Source of the DNA: Mesorhizobium sp. WSM3862 | GTDB lineage: Bacteria > Pseudomonadota > Alphaproteobacteria > Rhizobiales > Rhizobiaceae | Assembly: GCF_002294985.1 (NCBI RefSeq) | Contig: NZ_NSGE01000001.1 | Span: 620,001-684,000 of the forward strand | DNA: 64,000 nt | Direction of reading: 5' to 3' | In this document: positions 9,579 through 19,045 of the stretch, piece by piece | Position numbering within the stretch: the first letter of the stretch is position 1 | How the letters are laid out: each line of letters starts with the position of its first letter | The notes under the pieces: model-generated | What the model was told of the DNA's origin: nothing | What the model saw: only the letters and a program-made list of their open reading frames with translations | The model's database searches: none | Position numbers and translations under genes: made by a program

Positions 9579-11336
9579 CTAACGCATTTCGGTAGGCGCA
9601 TCAGCTCCTATCAGCGTCAGGCCGGAGGTCAAAACATCCGAAACAGCCTGCACCAGCCCCAGTCTGGCATACGTCAATTGTGGGTCGTTAACCTTAACAA
9701 AACGTAAGTCTGGATTGTCGGTGCCCCGGTTCCAGTGTGCGTGAAAGCTCGACGCCAGATCGTAGAGGTAGAATGCCAGCCGGTGCGGCTCCAGCGCAAG
9801 CGCCGCGGATTCGATTAGCCGTGGATATTCAGCGAGTTTCCGGATCAGGCCGATTTCGCCCTCGTCCGTCAGCGACGCAACCGAGGCCACAAGCCGGTCG
9901 CGGTCGAAATTCGCTTCGCCCAGTTGCTCGCTCGCCTGCCGGAACACCGAGTGGCAGCGCGCCGAAGCGTATTGCACGTAGAACACCGGATTGTCCTTGG
10001 ACTGCTCGGTGACCTTGGCGAAGTCGAAATCGAGCGGCGCATCATTCTTGCGGTAGAGCATCATGAAGCGGATCGGGTCGCGGCCGACCTCCTCCACCAC
10101 GTCGCGCAGCGTGACGAAATCCCCTGACCGCTTCGACATGCGGACCGGCTCGCCGTCGCGGAACAGCTTCACCAGTTGGCAGAGCAGGACCGTGAGCTTG
10201 ACCGTGTCGCCGGCGACCGCGCGCGCCAGCGCTTCGAGCCGCTTGACGTAACCGCCATGGTCGGCGCCGAGCACATAGATGAGATCGACGAAGCCGCGCT
10301 CGACCTTGTCCTTGAGATAGGCGACGTCGGCGGCGAAATAGGTGAAAGAGCCATCCGACTTCACCAGCGCCCGGTCCATGTCGTCGCCGACCGCGGTCGA
10401 GCGGAACAGCGTCTGCTCGCGGTCTTCCCAGTCGTCCGGCTTCTCGCCCTTCGGCGGCGGCAGCTTGCCCTTGTAGATATGGCCCTTCAGCGTCAGGTCG
10501 GCGATTGCCGCGCGGATCTTCTTGGCATTGTCGGCATGCAGCGTGCGTTCGGAGAAGAACACGTCATGATGCACGTTGAGCAGCGCCAGATCCTCGCGGA
10601 TCATCGCCATCATCGCGTCGACCGTGCGATCCTTGACGATCGCCAGCGCCTCGTGTTCCGGCATCTCCAGCAGGCCGAGGCCGAACTGTTCGGCCAGCGC
10701 CTGGCCGACGGGTATCAGATAGTCGCCTGGATAAAGGCCTGGCGGAATCTCGCCGACGGCTTCGCCGAGCGCCTCGCGATAGCGCAGCATGGCCGAGCGT
10801 CCAAGCACGTCGATCTGCGAGCCGGCATCGTTGATGACATATTCCTTGGTCACGTCGTAGCCGGCGAAGGCCATCAGGTTGGCTAAAGTGTCGCCGACGA
10901 CGGCGCCCCGGCAATGGCCGACATGCATCGGGCCGGTCGGATTGGCCGAGACATACTCGACGTTGGCCTTGCGGCCGCCGCCTATCTTGGAGCGGCCATA
11001 GTTGCGGCCCTCGCCGAGCAGCACTGCCAAATGCGCCTGCCAGAAGCCGTCCTTCAGCCGGAGATTGACGAAGCCCGGGCCGGCAACATCGGCGGAAGCG
11101 ATGTCGGCATCGCTGCGCAGTGCTTCGGTCAGCTTCTCGGCCAACGCGCGCGGGTTCTGGCCGGTGGGCTTTGCCAGCACCATCGCCGCATTGGTGGCAA
11201 GGTCGCCATGACTGGCGTCGCGCGGCGGCTCGACCGCGATGCGCGACAGATCCAGCGCTCCGCCATCCTTGTCCTTCAGGTCAAGGGCTTCGACGGCTCT
11301 TACGATCCGCGCGTTGAAATCGGCGAAGACATTCAT
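9579..11336 (-). CDS. argS: Arginyl-tRNA synthetase
   Basis: Class I synthetase charging tRNA-Arg, 585 residues, the usual length. The N-terminal Add1-type tRNA-binding domain is followed by the HIGH motif in the form [20 protein letters not shown] (about residues 128-147). The KMSKS counterpart reads [13 protein letters not shown]. The C-terminal anticodon-binding DALR domain contains the conserved [14 protein letters not shown] stretch. The ATG at 11336 gives the expected N-terminus MNVFADF. It lies 60 bases downstream of dgt and about 100 bases upstream of the SPOR gene. Confidence 0.97.
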   Translation of the reverse strand: MNVFADFNARIVRAVEALDLKDKDGGALDLSRIAVEPPRDASHGDLATNAAMVLAKPTGQNPRALAEKLTEALRSDADIASADVAGPGFVNLRLKDGFWQAHLAVLLGEGRNYGRSKIGGGRKANVEYVSANPTGPMHVGHCRGAVVGDTLANLMAFAGYDVTKEYVINDAGSQIDVLGRSAMLRYREALGEAVGEIPPGLYPGDYLIPVGQALAEQFGLGLLEMPEHEALAIVKDRTVDAMMAMIREDLALLNVHHDVFFSERTLHADNAKKIRAAIADLTLKGHIYKGKLPPPKGEKPDDWEDREQTLFRSTAVGDDMDRALVKSDGSFTYFAADVAYLKDKVERGFVDLIYVLGADHGGYVKRLEALARAVAGDTVKLTVLLCQLVKLFRDGEPVRMSKRSGDFVTLRDVVEEVGRDPIRFMMLYRKNDAPLDFDFAKVTEQSKDNPVFYVQYASARCHSVFRQASEQLGEANFDRDRLVASVASLTDEGEIGLIRKLAEYPRLIESAALALEPHRLAFYLYDLASSFHAHWNRGTDNPDLRFVKVNDPQLTYARLGLVQAVSDVLTSGLTLIGADAPTEMR

Positions 11337-11396
11337 CGGGTATGCTCTGGGCTTTAAGAGGGACCGGCTGCTTGGCCGACAAAATCGTGGCTCGCC

Positions 11397-12611
11397 CTAG
11401 CCCAAATCCGGCGTATGGTCAAACAATCGCCTGTGCTCCTTGAGCGCATAGGTATCGGTCATTCCGGCCAGGAAATCGGCGACGCTGCGCGCCTTGATGC
11501 GATCCTGCGCCCTGTCGAGCCCTTCGCGCCAGCCGTCCGGCATGGCGCGCGGGTCGGCGAAATAGACATCGAACAGGTCGCGGACGATCTGCTCGGCATC
11601 GGCCCGCACGCGCATCACTTCGGCATGCCGGTAGAGATGCTTGTAGAGAAAGGCCTTCAGCTCCTTTTCGGCTGCCGCCATCTTGGCCGAGAAGGCGACC
11701 ATCGTCTCACCCGCGGCCCTCACCGCATCGGCGCTGTCCGGCTTGAGGCGCTCGATATTGGCGGTAGCGGCAGCAATGACATCCTCCACCATCAGCGTGA
11801 TCTGCCGCCGCATCAGCTCGTGGCCGGTGCGAACGTTGTCGAGTTGCGGGTAGCGGGCGCGCACGCCACTCAGGATCGAGCCCGGCAGGCCGACGTCTTC
11901 CAGCATGTCCAGCGTCAGCAGGCCGGCACGCAGGCCGTCGTCGATGTCATGCGTGTTGTAGGCGATATCGTCGGCGATCGCGGCACACTGCGCCTCGATT
12001 CCGGCGAAGCGGTCGAGCTCGAGGTCGTGCAGTGCGGAATAGTCGCGGATCGCCTGCGGCACGGGGCCCTTGCCCTTCCCGCTTGCATTGGTAAGCGGCC
12101 CGTTATGTTTTACCAGCCCTTCCAGCGTCTCCCAGCTGAGGTTCAACCCGTCGAACTCGGCGTAACGCCGCTCGAGCCGGGTGACGACGCGCAGCGACTG
12201 CGCGTTGTGGTCGAAGCCGCCCCAGCCGGCCATCTTTTCGTTCAGCGCCTCCTCGCCGGTATGGCCGAAAGGCGTGTGACCGAAATCGTGCACCAAGGCC
12301 ACTGCCTCCGCCAGATCCTCGTCACCGCGCAACGCGCGCGCCAGGGCGCGGGCAATCTGCGCCACCTCGATCGAATGCGTCAGCCTTGTGCGGTAGTGAT
12401 CGCCCTCATGCGCAACGAACACCTGCGTCTTGTGCTTCAGCCGGCGGAAGGCGGTGGAATGGATGATGCGGTCGCGGTCACGCTGGAATGGCGTCCGGGT
12501 CGGGCTTTCCGGCTCATCGAACAGGCGGCCGCGCGAGCGCGCCGGATCGCTCGCGTAAACGGCGCGCGGCCGGTAGCCGAAACCGATATCGCCGAGAGCA
12601 CCCTTGCCCAT
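11397..12611 (-). CDS. dgt: Deoxyguanosinetriphosphate triphosphohydrolase-like protein
   Basis: HD-superfamily dNTP triphosphohydrolase, 404 residues. The metal-binding HD signature is complete: the [15 protein letters not shown] histidine, then [19 protein letters not shown], and a later [13 protein letters not shown] aspartate. The N-terminal [24 protein letters not shown] block is diagnostic for Dgt. The frame remains open for 54 codons upstream, overlapping the divergent Fe-S gene. [10 protein letters not shown] at 12611 fits the family and leaves a 70-base divergent promoter region. First gene of the minus-strand block. Confidence 0.94.
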   Translation of the reverse strand: MGKGALGDIGFGYRPRAVYASDPARSRGRLFDEPESPTRTPFQRDRDRIIHSTAFRRLKHKTQVFVAHEGDHYRTRLTHSIEVAQIARALARALRGDEDLAEAVALVHDFGHTPFGHTGEEALNEKMAGWGGFDHNAQSLRVVTRLERRYAEFDGLNLSWETLEGLVKHNGPLTNASGKGKGPVPQAIRDYSALHDLELDRFAGIEAQCAAIADDIAYNTHDIDDGLRAGLLTLDMLEDVGLPGSILSGVRARYPQLDNVRTGHELMRRQITLMVEDVIAAATANIERLKPDSADAVRAAGETMVAFSAKMAAAEKELKAFLYKHLYRHAEVMRVRADAEQIVRDLFDVYFADPRAMPDGWREGLDRAQDRIKARSVADFLAGMTDTYALKEHRRLFDHTPDLG

Positions 12612-12681
12612 TCGCCCACCAGTTGACTTGCCCCCCTCAGCTTCATACCTATCATGGGAAACCGAAAGCAAGGTGACGCCG
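12612..12681. promoter_or_regulatory. Divergent promoter region dgt / ErpA-type gene
   Basis: Seventy bases separate the two divergent starts and must carry signals for both. The plus-strand side contains the purine-rich AGCAAGGTGA sequence a few bases before the ATG at 12682, which serves as its ribosome binding site. No clear operator is visible. Confidence 0.5.
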
Positions 12682-13029
12682 ATGGGCGCGGATGCCAAGA
12701 CTGCCATGAAGGTCGAAATGACCGAAGCGGCCGCGAAGCGGATCGCCAGGATTCTGGCCGGCGAGCCGGGCAAGAATGCCTTGCGCGTTTCCGTCGAAGG
12801 CGGCGGCTGCTCCGGCTTCTCCTACAAGTTCGATCTCGTCGACAGTCGCAACGACGACGACGTAGCCATCGAGAAGGATGGCGCCACGATCCTCATCGAC
12901 GACCTCTCGCTGGTCTATATGGGCGGCTCGGTGATCGATTTCGTCGATGACCTTATGGGTCAGTCTTTCCAGATCCGAAACCCGAACGCCGTCGCCTCCT
13001 GCGGCTGCGGCACCAGCTTCTCCGTCTAG
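12682..13029 (+). CDS. erpA: Iron-sulfur cluster insertion protein, ErpA/IscA family
   Basis: A-type Fe-S carrier of 115 residues that hands clusters to apo-proteins. The three cluster-binding cysteines are present as GGGCSGF and SCGCGTSF (near residues 46 and 107-109), with the [17 protein letters not shown] segment typical of the ErpA/HesB fold. The start at 12682 is preferred because of the AAGGTGA sequence just upstream; an in-frame ATG at 12706 is possible. It begins a short plus-strand operon with a glyoxalase-fold gene and xth. Confidence 0.9.
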   Translation: MGADAKTAMKVEMTEAAAKRIARILAGEPGKNALRVSVEGGGCSGFSYKFDLVDSRNDDDVAIEKDGATILIDDLSLVYMGGSVIDFVDDLMGQSFQIRNPNAVASCGCGTSFSV

Positions 13030-13038
13030 CGGGCCGCC

Positions 13039-13431
13039 ATGCCCACGGTCGGCGCGGTCCGTCAGGTCGCGCTGTCGGCCGGGCGCGATCTCGATAGAAC
13101 GCTGGCTTTCTGGCACGATGTGCTCGGCATGAGCGTGCATGCGCGCTACGATCCGCCGGGCATCGCCTTCATCATCGCGGGCGGCGTGCGGCTGTTCTTT
13201 GGCGACGGCGTGCCCCCCGGCACCGTCTATCTCGATATTGCCGGCCTCGAGGCCTTCCATGCTGAGGCGAAAGCCGCCGGTGTTCCTTTCACCGCGTCGC
13301 CGGCGCTGGTCCATCGCGACACCGAGGGCCGGTTCGGTCCGGCGGGGGAAAGCGAATGGATGGCCTTTCTAAAGGATCCGGCAGGCAATACGATCGGCCT
13401 CGTCGAGCGCCTTGCGCCGGAAGAACATTGA
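13039..13431 (+). CDS. VOC/glyoxalase-fold protein
   Basis: 130-residue vicinal-oxygen-chelate superfamily protein. Two beta-alpha-beta-beta-beta modules are recognisable: DLDRTLAFWHDVLGM with IAFIIAGGVRLFFGD, then LEAFHAEAKAAGVPFT and the terminal MAFLKDPAGNTIGLVE, whose glutamate is a usual metal ligand. The substrate cannot be read from the sequence. It begins 9 bases after the Fe-S gene and ends 7 bases before xth, so the three are probably co-transcribed. Confidence 0.8.
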   Translation: MPTVGAVRQVALSAGRDLDRTLAFWHDVLGMSVHARYDPPGIAFIIAGGVRLFFGDGVPPGTVYLDIAGLEAFHAEAKAAGVPFTASPALVHRDTEGRFGPAGESEWMAFLKDPAGNTIGLVERLAPEEH

Positions 13432-13438
13432 GGTCCGC

Positions 13439-14227
13439 ATGAAGATCGTCACCTGGAACATCAACGGCGTTCGCGCCCGCATCGGCAACCTCACCCACTG
13501 GCTGACCGAGAGCGCGCCGGACATCGTGTGCCTGCAGGAGATCAAGACGGTCGACGACCAGTTCCCGCGCGCCGAGATCGAGGCGCTGGGCTATAATGTC
13601 GAGACCAACGGGCAGAAGAGCTTCAACGGCGTCGCTCTCCTGTCGAAGCTGCCCTTCGACGAGGTCAATCGCGGTTTGCCTGGCGACGATGCCGACGACC
13701 ACGCGCGCTTCATCGAAGGCGTCTTCTCGACCGATAAGGGCGCGCTGCGGGTCGCCTCCCTCTATCTGCCAAACGGCAACCCAGTCGAGGACGAGCGGAA
13801 GTTTTCCTACAAGCTGTCATGGATGGCGAGGCTAGAGTGCTGGGCGGAAGAGCGGCTGAGGCTCGAGGAAGCGCTGGTGCTGGCCGGGGACTACAACGTC
13901 ATCCCCGAGCCCGCCGACGCCAGGTTCCCCGAAAACTGGCGTAGTGACGCGCTATTCCAGCCTCGGACGCGGCAGGCCTTCCGGCGCCTGAAGAATCTCG
14001 GGTTCACGGAAGCCGTGCGCGCCGTGACCGATTCGCCCGATGTCTATACTTTCTGGGACTATCAGGCCGGGGCCTGGCAGAAGAACAACGGCATCCGCAT
14101 CGACCATCTATTGCTGTCTCCCGAAGCCGCCAACCGCTTCTCGTCGGCCTCGGTGGAAAAGCACGTCCGCGCCTGGGAAAAACCTTCCGACCACGTGCCG
14201 GTGGCCATCGATCTGCGCTTGCAGTGA
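13439..14227 (+). CDS. xth: Exodeoxyribonuclease III (AP endonuclease)
   Basis: Base-excision repair endonuclease of the exonuclease III/APE family, 262 residues. All family motifs are seen: MKIVTWNINGVRARI at the start, CLQEIK (metal-binding Glu), LYLPNGN, GDYNVIPEPAD, FWDYQAGAWQKNNGIRIDH and the terminal SDHVPV catalytic Asp-His. The ATG at 13439 follows an AGGTCC sequence and matches the family start; a longer frame from 13412 overlaps the previous gene and is not favoured. Confidence 0.96.
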   Translation: MKIVTWNINGVRARIGNLTHWLTESAPDIVCLQEIKTVDDQFPRAEIEALGYNVETNGQKSFNGVALLSKLPFDEVNRGLPGDDADDHARFIEGVFSTDKGALRVASLYLPNGNPVEDERKFSYKLSWMARLECWAEERLRLEEALVLAGDYNVIPEPADARFPENWRSDALFQPRTRQAFRRLKNLGFTEAVRAVTDSPDVYTFWDYQAGAWQKNNGIRIDHLLLSPEAANRFSSASVEKHVRAWEKPSDHVPVAIDLRLQ

Positions 14228-14307
14228 AGGCGCTGCTTGCGGGCTCTTGCCGAACCCTGATGTCGCCACAAATCGCGCGTCTGATGCGGGATTGTTGCGG
14301 GGGTTCG

Positions 14308-14583
14308 ATGGCGATCCGATTTGTTCTTTGCTCGGTCGGCCTTGCGCTGGCGTTTGCCGCGCCGGCGCTCGCGGCGCCGGAGTGTCTTGCCAACGGCAAA
14401 TCGTTCAAGATCGGTGAGACGGCCTGCCTGACGATTGCCGGCGAAAGTCACCTCGCCCGCTGCGACATGGTTCTCAACAACACGTCCTGGACGAAGGTCC
14501 AGGACGACTGCCCCGGCGAGAATCAGGCGCCGAAACTGCACCCGACCTCGATCACGGCGCCGACGGAACCTACCGAAAATTGA
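14308..14583 (+). CDS. Small secreted hypothetical protein, cysteine-containing
   Basis: Predicted 91-residue protein with a clear Sec signal peptide (MAIRFVLCSVGLALAFAAPALA, cleavage after ALA). The mature part is about 69 residues with four cysteines (PEC, ETAC, RCDM, DDCPG), so two disulfides are plausible. No family is recognised. The frame opens further upstream at 14224, but the signal peptide fixes the ATG at 14308. It lies 80 bases after xth on the same strand and faces exoR convergently. Confidence 0.65.
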   Translation: MAIRFVLCSVGLALAFAAPALAAPECLANGKSFKIGETACLTIAGESHLARCDMVLNNTSWTKVQDDCPGENQAPKLHPTSITAPTEPTEN

Positions 14584-14598
14584 AGCCGAAGCTGCGGC

Positions 14599-15426
14599 CT
14601 ACTGGTCGCCGTTGTTGCCCTTGGTCAGGATGTCGTCGGCGAGCGAAATCGCCGTGCGACGGTCGGCTTCGCCAGCCGCGGCGAAGGCCTCTTCCTGCAT
14701 GCTGCGGATCCAGGGCTGATCCGCCGGCGGGGCACGCTCCAAGGCAGCCGTCATCATCGCCAGGCCGCGCACGATCTTGCCGCTCTGGAACAACAGATTG
14801 CCGAGCGTCGCCTGCGCGCCGGCATGGCCTTTTTCGGCCGCGAGTTGCAGCCAGCGCCCGGCCTGCTTGACGCTGGCCTTCACGCCGCCCTCGCCTTTGA
14901 GGAACATCTGACCGATCTCGAACTGCGCGTTCGGGTTGCGGTAGTTGGCGGCGGCGCGCATGTAGTATTCCTGCGCCGCAACCTCGTTCTCCTCGACCGG
15001 GCTGCCGGGGATACCTTTGCGCAGATAGTCGCCGAGCGCTACAAGCGCATCGGAGACATAGCTTTCCTCGGGCGAGCCGGGCTCGACATCCTGATCGACG
15101 ATCTCGGAGAAGAACTTGAAGGCCGCATAGTCGTCGCGGGCCACGCCGTCGCCCTGCGCATACATGCGCGCAAGCTTCCAGGTGGCGCCGATCTGGCCGT
15201 TCTCGGCGGCATATTTATAGGCCTCGACCGCTTGGTCCTTGTGGCCGTTCTTGTAGGCGGAGAAGCCGAACTGGAACACCGCCCACGGGCTCGACTGCGG
15301 CTTGACCCCGGTCTTGTCGTCGAACACCTTGTCGTCGAAGGCCATGACCTGCCCGACGGCGCCCAGGGTCGCCACCGCGACCAGTGCCGGCAAGACAAAT
15401 GACCTCAACACCTCAAATGTCCGCAT
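14599..15426 (-). CDS. exoR: Periplasmic exopolysaccharide regulator ExoR (Sel1 repeats)
   Basis: 275-residue periplasmic protein with signal peptide (about residues 1-29, ending GQVMA) and a solenoid of Sel1-like repeats, such as [26 protein letters not shown] and [30 protein letters not shown]. In S. meliloti ExoR inhibits the ExoS-ChvI two-component system and so controls succinoglycan, flagella and symbiosis, being removed by proteolysis. Length and sequence fit ExoR rather than a generic Sel1 protein. The ATG at 15426 lies inside the end of ilvD (14-base overlap), and the ribosome binding site is within ilvD. Confidence 0.9.
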   Translation of the reverse strand: MRTFEVLRSFVLPALVAVATLGAVGQVMAFDDKVFDDKTGVKPQSSPWAVFQFGFSAYKNGHKDQAVEAYKYAAENGQIGATWKLARMYAQGDGVARDDYAAFKFFSEIVDQDVEPGSPEESYVSDALVALGDYLRKGIPGSPVEENEVAAQEYYMRAAANYRNPNAQFEIGQMFLKGEGGVKASVKQAGRWLQLAAEKGHAGAQATLGNLLFQSGKIVRGLAMMTAALERAPPADQPWIRSMQEEAFAAAGEADRRTAISLADDILTKGNNGDQ

Positions 15427-17137
15427 AGCAGTGTATTTCTTTTGCGCCGCCCGGATGGGTGACCGCGCCGTCGCGGGCCGACCCTACGGTCTGCGCATAT
15501 TTCCAGATCGCGCCGGACTGATAGTCGGTCTTGCGCGCCTTCCATTTCTTGGCCCGGGCCGCCAGTTCGGCATCCGACAGCGCCACCTCGATCGTGCCAT
15601 TAACGGCATCGATAGAGATCACGTCGCCATTCTTGATGAGCCCGATCGGCCCGCCGACCGCCGCCTCCGGCCCGACATGGCCGATGCAGAAACCACGTGT
15701 AGCACCGGAAAAACGCCCGTCGGTGATCAGCGCCACTTTGCCGCCCATGCCCTGGCCGTAGAGCGCTGCCGTCGTCGACAGCATCTCCCGCATGCCCGGA
15801 CCGCCGCGCGGCCCCTCGTAGCGGATGACGAGAACCTCGCCCTCCCGGTAATTGCGCTGCGTGACCGCTTCGAAGCACTCCTCTTCCGAATCGAAGCAGC
15901 GCGCCGGGCCTGAGAATTTCAGCTCCGACATGCCGGCGATCTTCACGATCGCGCCTTCGGGGGCGAGGTTGCCCTTCAAGCCCACAACGCCGCCTGTCTT
16001 GGTGATTGGCCGATTGGCGGGACGCACAACATCCTGGCTCTCATTCCAGGCAACGTGCTCCATGTTTTCGGCCAAAGTGCGGCCAGTGACCGTCATGCAG
16101 TCGCCATGCAGATAGCCGTGGTCGAGCAGCGTCTTCATCAAGAGCGGAATGCCGCCGGCCTCGAACATGTCCTTGGCGACATATTTGCCGCCGGGCTTGA
16201 GGTCGGCGATATAGGGCGTCTTTTCGAAGATCGCCGCCACGTCGAAGAGGTCGAACTTGATACCCGCCTCATGCGCGATCGCCGGCAGATGCAGTGCCGC
16301 GTTGGTCGAGCCGCCGGTGGCCGACACGACCGTCGCGGCATTCTCCAAAGCCTTGCGGGTAACGATGTCGCGCGGCCGGATGTTTTTCGCGATCAGCTCC
16401 ATGACCTTTTCGCCGGAGGCGAAATTGAACCGGTCGCGCATTTCGTAGGGCGCAGGCGCGCCGCAGGAATAGGGCAAGGCCAGCCCGATCGCCTCGGCGA
16501 CCGTCGCCATCGTGTTGGCGGTGAACTGGGCGCCGCACGACCCTGCCGACGGACAGGCGGCCTGCTCGATCTCGAGCAGCTCGGCATCGGAGATCGTGCC
16601 GACCGAATGCTGCCCGACCGCCTCGAACACATCCTGCACGGTGATCTGCCTTCCGCGGTAGCTGCCGGGCAGGATCGAACCACCATAAATGAAGATCGAC
16701 GGCACGTTGAGCCGCACCATCGCCATCATCATGCCGGGCAGCGACTTGTCGCAGCCGGCAAGCCCGACCAGCGCGTCATAGCAATGGCCACGCATGGTGA
16801 GCTCGACTGAATCGGCGATCACCTCGCGCGACACCAGGGACGACTTCATGCCCTGGTGGCCCATGGCGATACCGTCCGTGACGGTGATGGTGCAGAATTC
16901 GCGCGGCGTGCCATTGGCGGCCGCGACGCCCTTCTTCACCACCTGCGCCTGGCGCATCAGCGAGATGTTGCAGGGTGCGGCCTCGTTCCAGCAGCTGGCG
17001 ACGCCGACGAGCGGCTGCGCGATCTCGGCCGCCGACAATCCCATGGCGTAGAGGTATGAACGATGCGGCGCGCGCGCCGGACCTTCGGTCACGTAGCGGC
17101 TGGGCAGCTTGGCCTTGGAGATTGCCTTGGCGTCCAT
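15413..17137 (-). CDS. ilvD: Dihydroxy-acid dehydratase
   Basis: Fe-S dehydratase of branched-chain amino acid and pantothenate biosynthesis, 574 residues. Cluster cysteines are visible in [31 protein letters not shown] and [17 protein letters not shown]. The later [21 protein letters not shown] segment is the IlvD/Edd signature. [10 protein letters not shown] at 17137 is preferred over a 12-codon upstream extension. The gene overlaps exoR by 14 bases at its 3' end, which suggests co-transcription. Confidence 0.96.
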   Translation of the reverse strand: MDAKAISKAKLPSRYVTEGPARAPHRSYLYAMGLSAAEIAQPLVGVASCWNEAAPCNISLMRQAQVVKKGVAAANGTPREFCTITVTDGIAMGHQGMKSSLVSREVIADSVELTMRGHCYDALVGLAGCDKSLPGMMMAMVRLNVPSIFIYGGSILPGSYRGRQITVQDVFEAVGQHSVGTISDAELLEIEQAACPSAGSCGAQFTANTMATVAEAIGLALPYSCGAPAPYEMRDRFNFASGEKVMELIAKNIRPRDIVTRKALENAATVVSATGGSTNAALHLPAIAHEAGIKFDLFDVAAIFEKTPYIADLKPGGKYVAKDMFEAGGIPLLMKTLLDHGYLHGDCMTVTGRTLAENMEHVAWNESQDVVRPANRPITKTGGVVGLKGNLAPEGAIVKIAGMSELKFSGPARCFDSEEECFEAVTQRNYREGEVLVIRYEGPRGGPGMREMLSTTAALYGQGMGGKVALITDGRFSGATRGFCIGHVGPEAAVGGPIGLIKNGDVISIDAVNGTIEVALSDAELAARAKKWKARKTDYQSGAIWKYAQTVGSARDGAVTHPGGAKEIHCYADI

Positions 17138-17362
17138 CGTCGTCCTTGCCGCACACCCCGCGGCCGGTCCCATCGCCGGGCCAACCTGGCACGCGTCCCG
17201 AGACCTACTCGAGTTGCTCCGGGTTTATGGCGGGAAATGGGCAGTTCCCTCGGCGACGCTCTTAGCGCGGGGCTTGTTCATAAACTGTTGCTGAAACGTC
17301 ACACTCGCTCGGTCGTGAGGCGAATCTGCAGTTCGAGTCAGCGGTCAGGGCCGCCGCAATAA

Positions 17363-17388
17363 AAAAGGCCGGGCAATGCCGGCCTTTT
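17363..17388 (-). terminator. Terminator after the FadL-like gene
   Basis: Perfect 10-bp stem aaaaggccgg / ccggcctttt with a six-base loop, 18 bases beyond the stop of the FadL-like gene. The A and T tracts on the two sides would let it work in both directions. Confidence 0.85.
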
Positions 17389-17405
17389 CGTTCAAATTAA
17401 AGGAG

Positions 17406-18683
17406 TTACCACTTGACCTTAACCGATCCCGAAATCGCCGAAACGAGGTCGTTGCCAAAGTCGGCGGTGTAATCGGTCCCGTAGGTCACGCCGTCGGAGC
17501 CGACGACCGAATGGATGTGCCCGCTCGTCAAGACGCCAAGCGCACCGCCCAGACGAAGCTCGACGTTCTTGGTCGGCGTGTAAGCGACGCCGGCGTTAAC
17601 TGTCCATGTGTCGGTCTGAGTGCTGAGCCCGGTCGTCGTTCCGCGGTCCCAAGCGATACCGGCCGCACCACTCCACTGCTCGTTGAATTTGTGGCCGATG
17701 CCGGCTGCGACTGTCCACCCGTCACGGTAGAGCAAATCAAGCGAGGTTGCACGCGCAGGACTCGTTGTCGTACAGGCGAGCACGCCCTGGGTCGATGTCG
17801 GGCAGAACGGAATGCTTTGCAGGACGCTCCAATTGACCCATTTGATGGATCCAAAGGCAAGCCAGCCCGGTGCTATACCTGATTGGAGCTTCAATTCCAC
17901 GGACTCGGGCACCTCGGAGGAGCCGTATACGTCGGTCACGCTACCCAGAAGCGGATTTGCGGGATTGATAAATCCGGGAACCTGGGTCAGATCAAGCGTC
18001 CCGCTCAAGTTGTCAAGCTTGACTGCCGAGTTATAAACTAAACTGGCGCGCAGAGCGATTTCCGGAATCTCGTAGGCAACGCCGGCCCGCCATCCCCATC
18101 CGTCGCCCTCCAGATCAAGACGACCTATGCCTGTGCCAAACATTGCAGGAATAGGCGCCACCAATTGTTCTTTGAAGCCAGAAACATCCTCGTGAAAGAC
18201 GCCCCCAATAAGACGAAACTGACCTTTGCCTACGTCCATCTTGTACGAGCAGGTTGCGCCGAACGCCTCGCTCTCGACCTTTGTCTCGACGTTGCTTTGC
18301 GCGCCGGCCCAATTGGCACCAGGGTTGCTGAATGCACCGATTGGCTGAGAGTAGTCGCCAAGGCAATCGACTGGTCCCATCCCAATCTTGATTCCCACGC
18401 TCGGCACCCAATAGCTTTCGGTATCACGGGCAGTGCTTGATCTTCCTAGCGCGGTGAGGTCGCCGTCAGATGGATCGGCGTCCCTTGCATTCTTGAGGTC
18501 TCGTTGCGGCATCACGTAGGTACCCGTGACTTCCCCCGTGATCTGCGCTGGATCGAAAAGCAGGTCGATGTCGTACCAACCGCGCTCCAAGCCACCGGCA
18601 TGCGCCGGGTGCATCGCCGATCCGATCAAAGCCAGCGAAAAGCACCCTGCCCCCAGCAGTGCTTTGAGCCGCAAAACGTTCAT
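17406..18683 (-). CDS. Outer-membrane transporter, FadL/OmpP1/TodX family
   Basis: 425-residue outer-membrane beta-barrel of the FadL family, which takes up hydrophobic molecules such as long-chain fatty acids. The signal peptide (about residues 1-30) ends at HAGG. The body has alternating barrel strands, and the C-terminus is KVKW, an aromatic end suited to BAM recognition. A FadL-type GIKIGMGPVDCLGDYSQPIGAF loop is present. The ATG at 18683 has a strong GGGGAGGGA ribosome binding site, so the upstream in-frame start is rejected. The ligand is unknown. Base composition is somewhat lower in GC than its neighbours. Confidence 0.8.
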   Translation of the reverse strand: MNVLRLKALLGAGCFSLALIGSAMHPAHAGGLERGWYDIDLLFDPAQITGEVTGTYVMPQRDLKNARDADPSDGDLTALGRSSTARDTESYWVPSVGIKIGMGPVDCLGDYSQPIGAFSNPGANWAGAQSNVETKVESEAFGATCSYKMDVGKGQFRLIGGVFHEDVSGFKEQLVAPIPAMFGTGIGRLDLEGDGWGWRAGVAYEIPEIALRASLVYNSAVKLDNLSGTLDLTQVPGFINPANPLLGSVTDVYGSSEVPESVELKLQSGIAPGWLAFGSIKWVNWSVLQSIPFCPTSTQGVLACTTTSPARATSLDLLYRDGWTVAAGIGHKFNEQWSGAAGIAWDRGTTTGLSTQTDTWTVNAGVAYTPTKNVELRLGGALGVLTSGHIHSVVGSDGVTYGTDYTADFGNDLVSAISGSVKVKW

Positions 18684-19045
18684 GGAAATCCCTCCCCGAA
18701 ACACGAAGTGGGGCAAGCTAGAACCAATTCAGGTTAACGGCGCAACAACGAATTCGTGAGCTGTACATGTACACCTTGACAGCTCGTATTTTCGCCATGG
18801 TCATCGACCGCCCATTGAGCCTTAAAAGCGGCCCACTCGGCATCGGACTGAGAGAAAAAATTGCAAAAACGGTCCGAAACAGCTCAAAAACGGGCCATTT
18901 TGATCGGACTGGGCCCCATTGTTACATTACGGCAACAATGGGGCCAAAACTTTCCGTTTACGTCAAAATTAACCCAACGGCAGGCCCGTATCTGAGTGTA
19001 GTGACGCTTCGTAAAGCGCCCTCCAGTGAAGCCGAATCTTGCCGG
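18684..19045. other. Intergenic region, FadL-like promoter side and valS 3' end
   Basis: 362 bases, AT-richer than the surroundings, with no convincing gene. It contains the long inverted repeat at 18912-18945 and the upstream signals of the FadL-like gene. A 104-codon open frame at 18767-19081 runs through the inverted repeat and into the valS end and has no recognisable product. Confidence 0.6.
18912..18945. repeat. Perfect 12-bp inverted repeat upstream of the FadL-like gene
   Basis: Arms ggccccattgtt and aacaatggggcc are exact complements with a ten-base spacer. The repeat lies 229 bases upstream of the FadL-like start and 100 bases beyond the valS stop. Neither side has a T run of terminator length. 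It could be a valS transcript end structure or a regulator binding site. Confidence 0.7.

Noticed and set aside
8357..9595. A 412-codon plus-strand frame inside the SPOR gene
   Set aside because: It runs antisense to the acidic low-complexity region, whose biased codons keep the opposite strand open. The product is Arg/Gly-rich without any motif.
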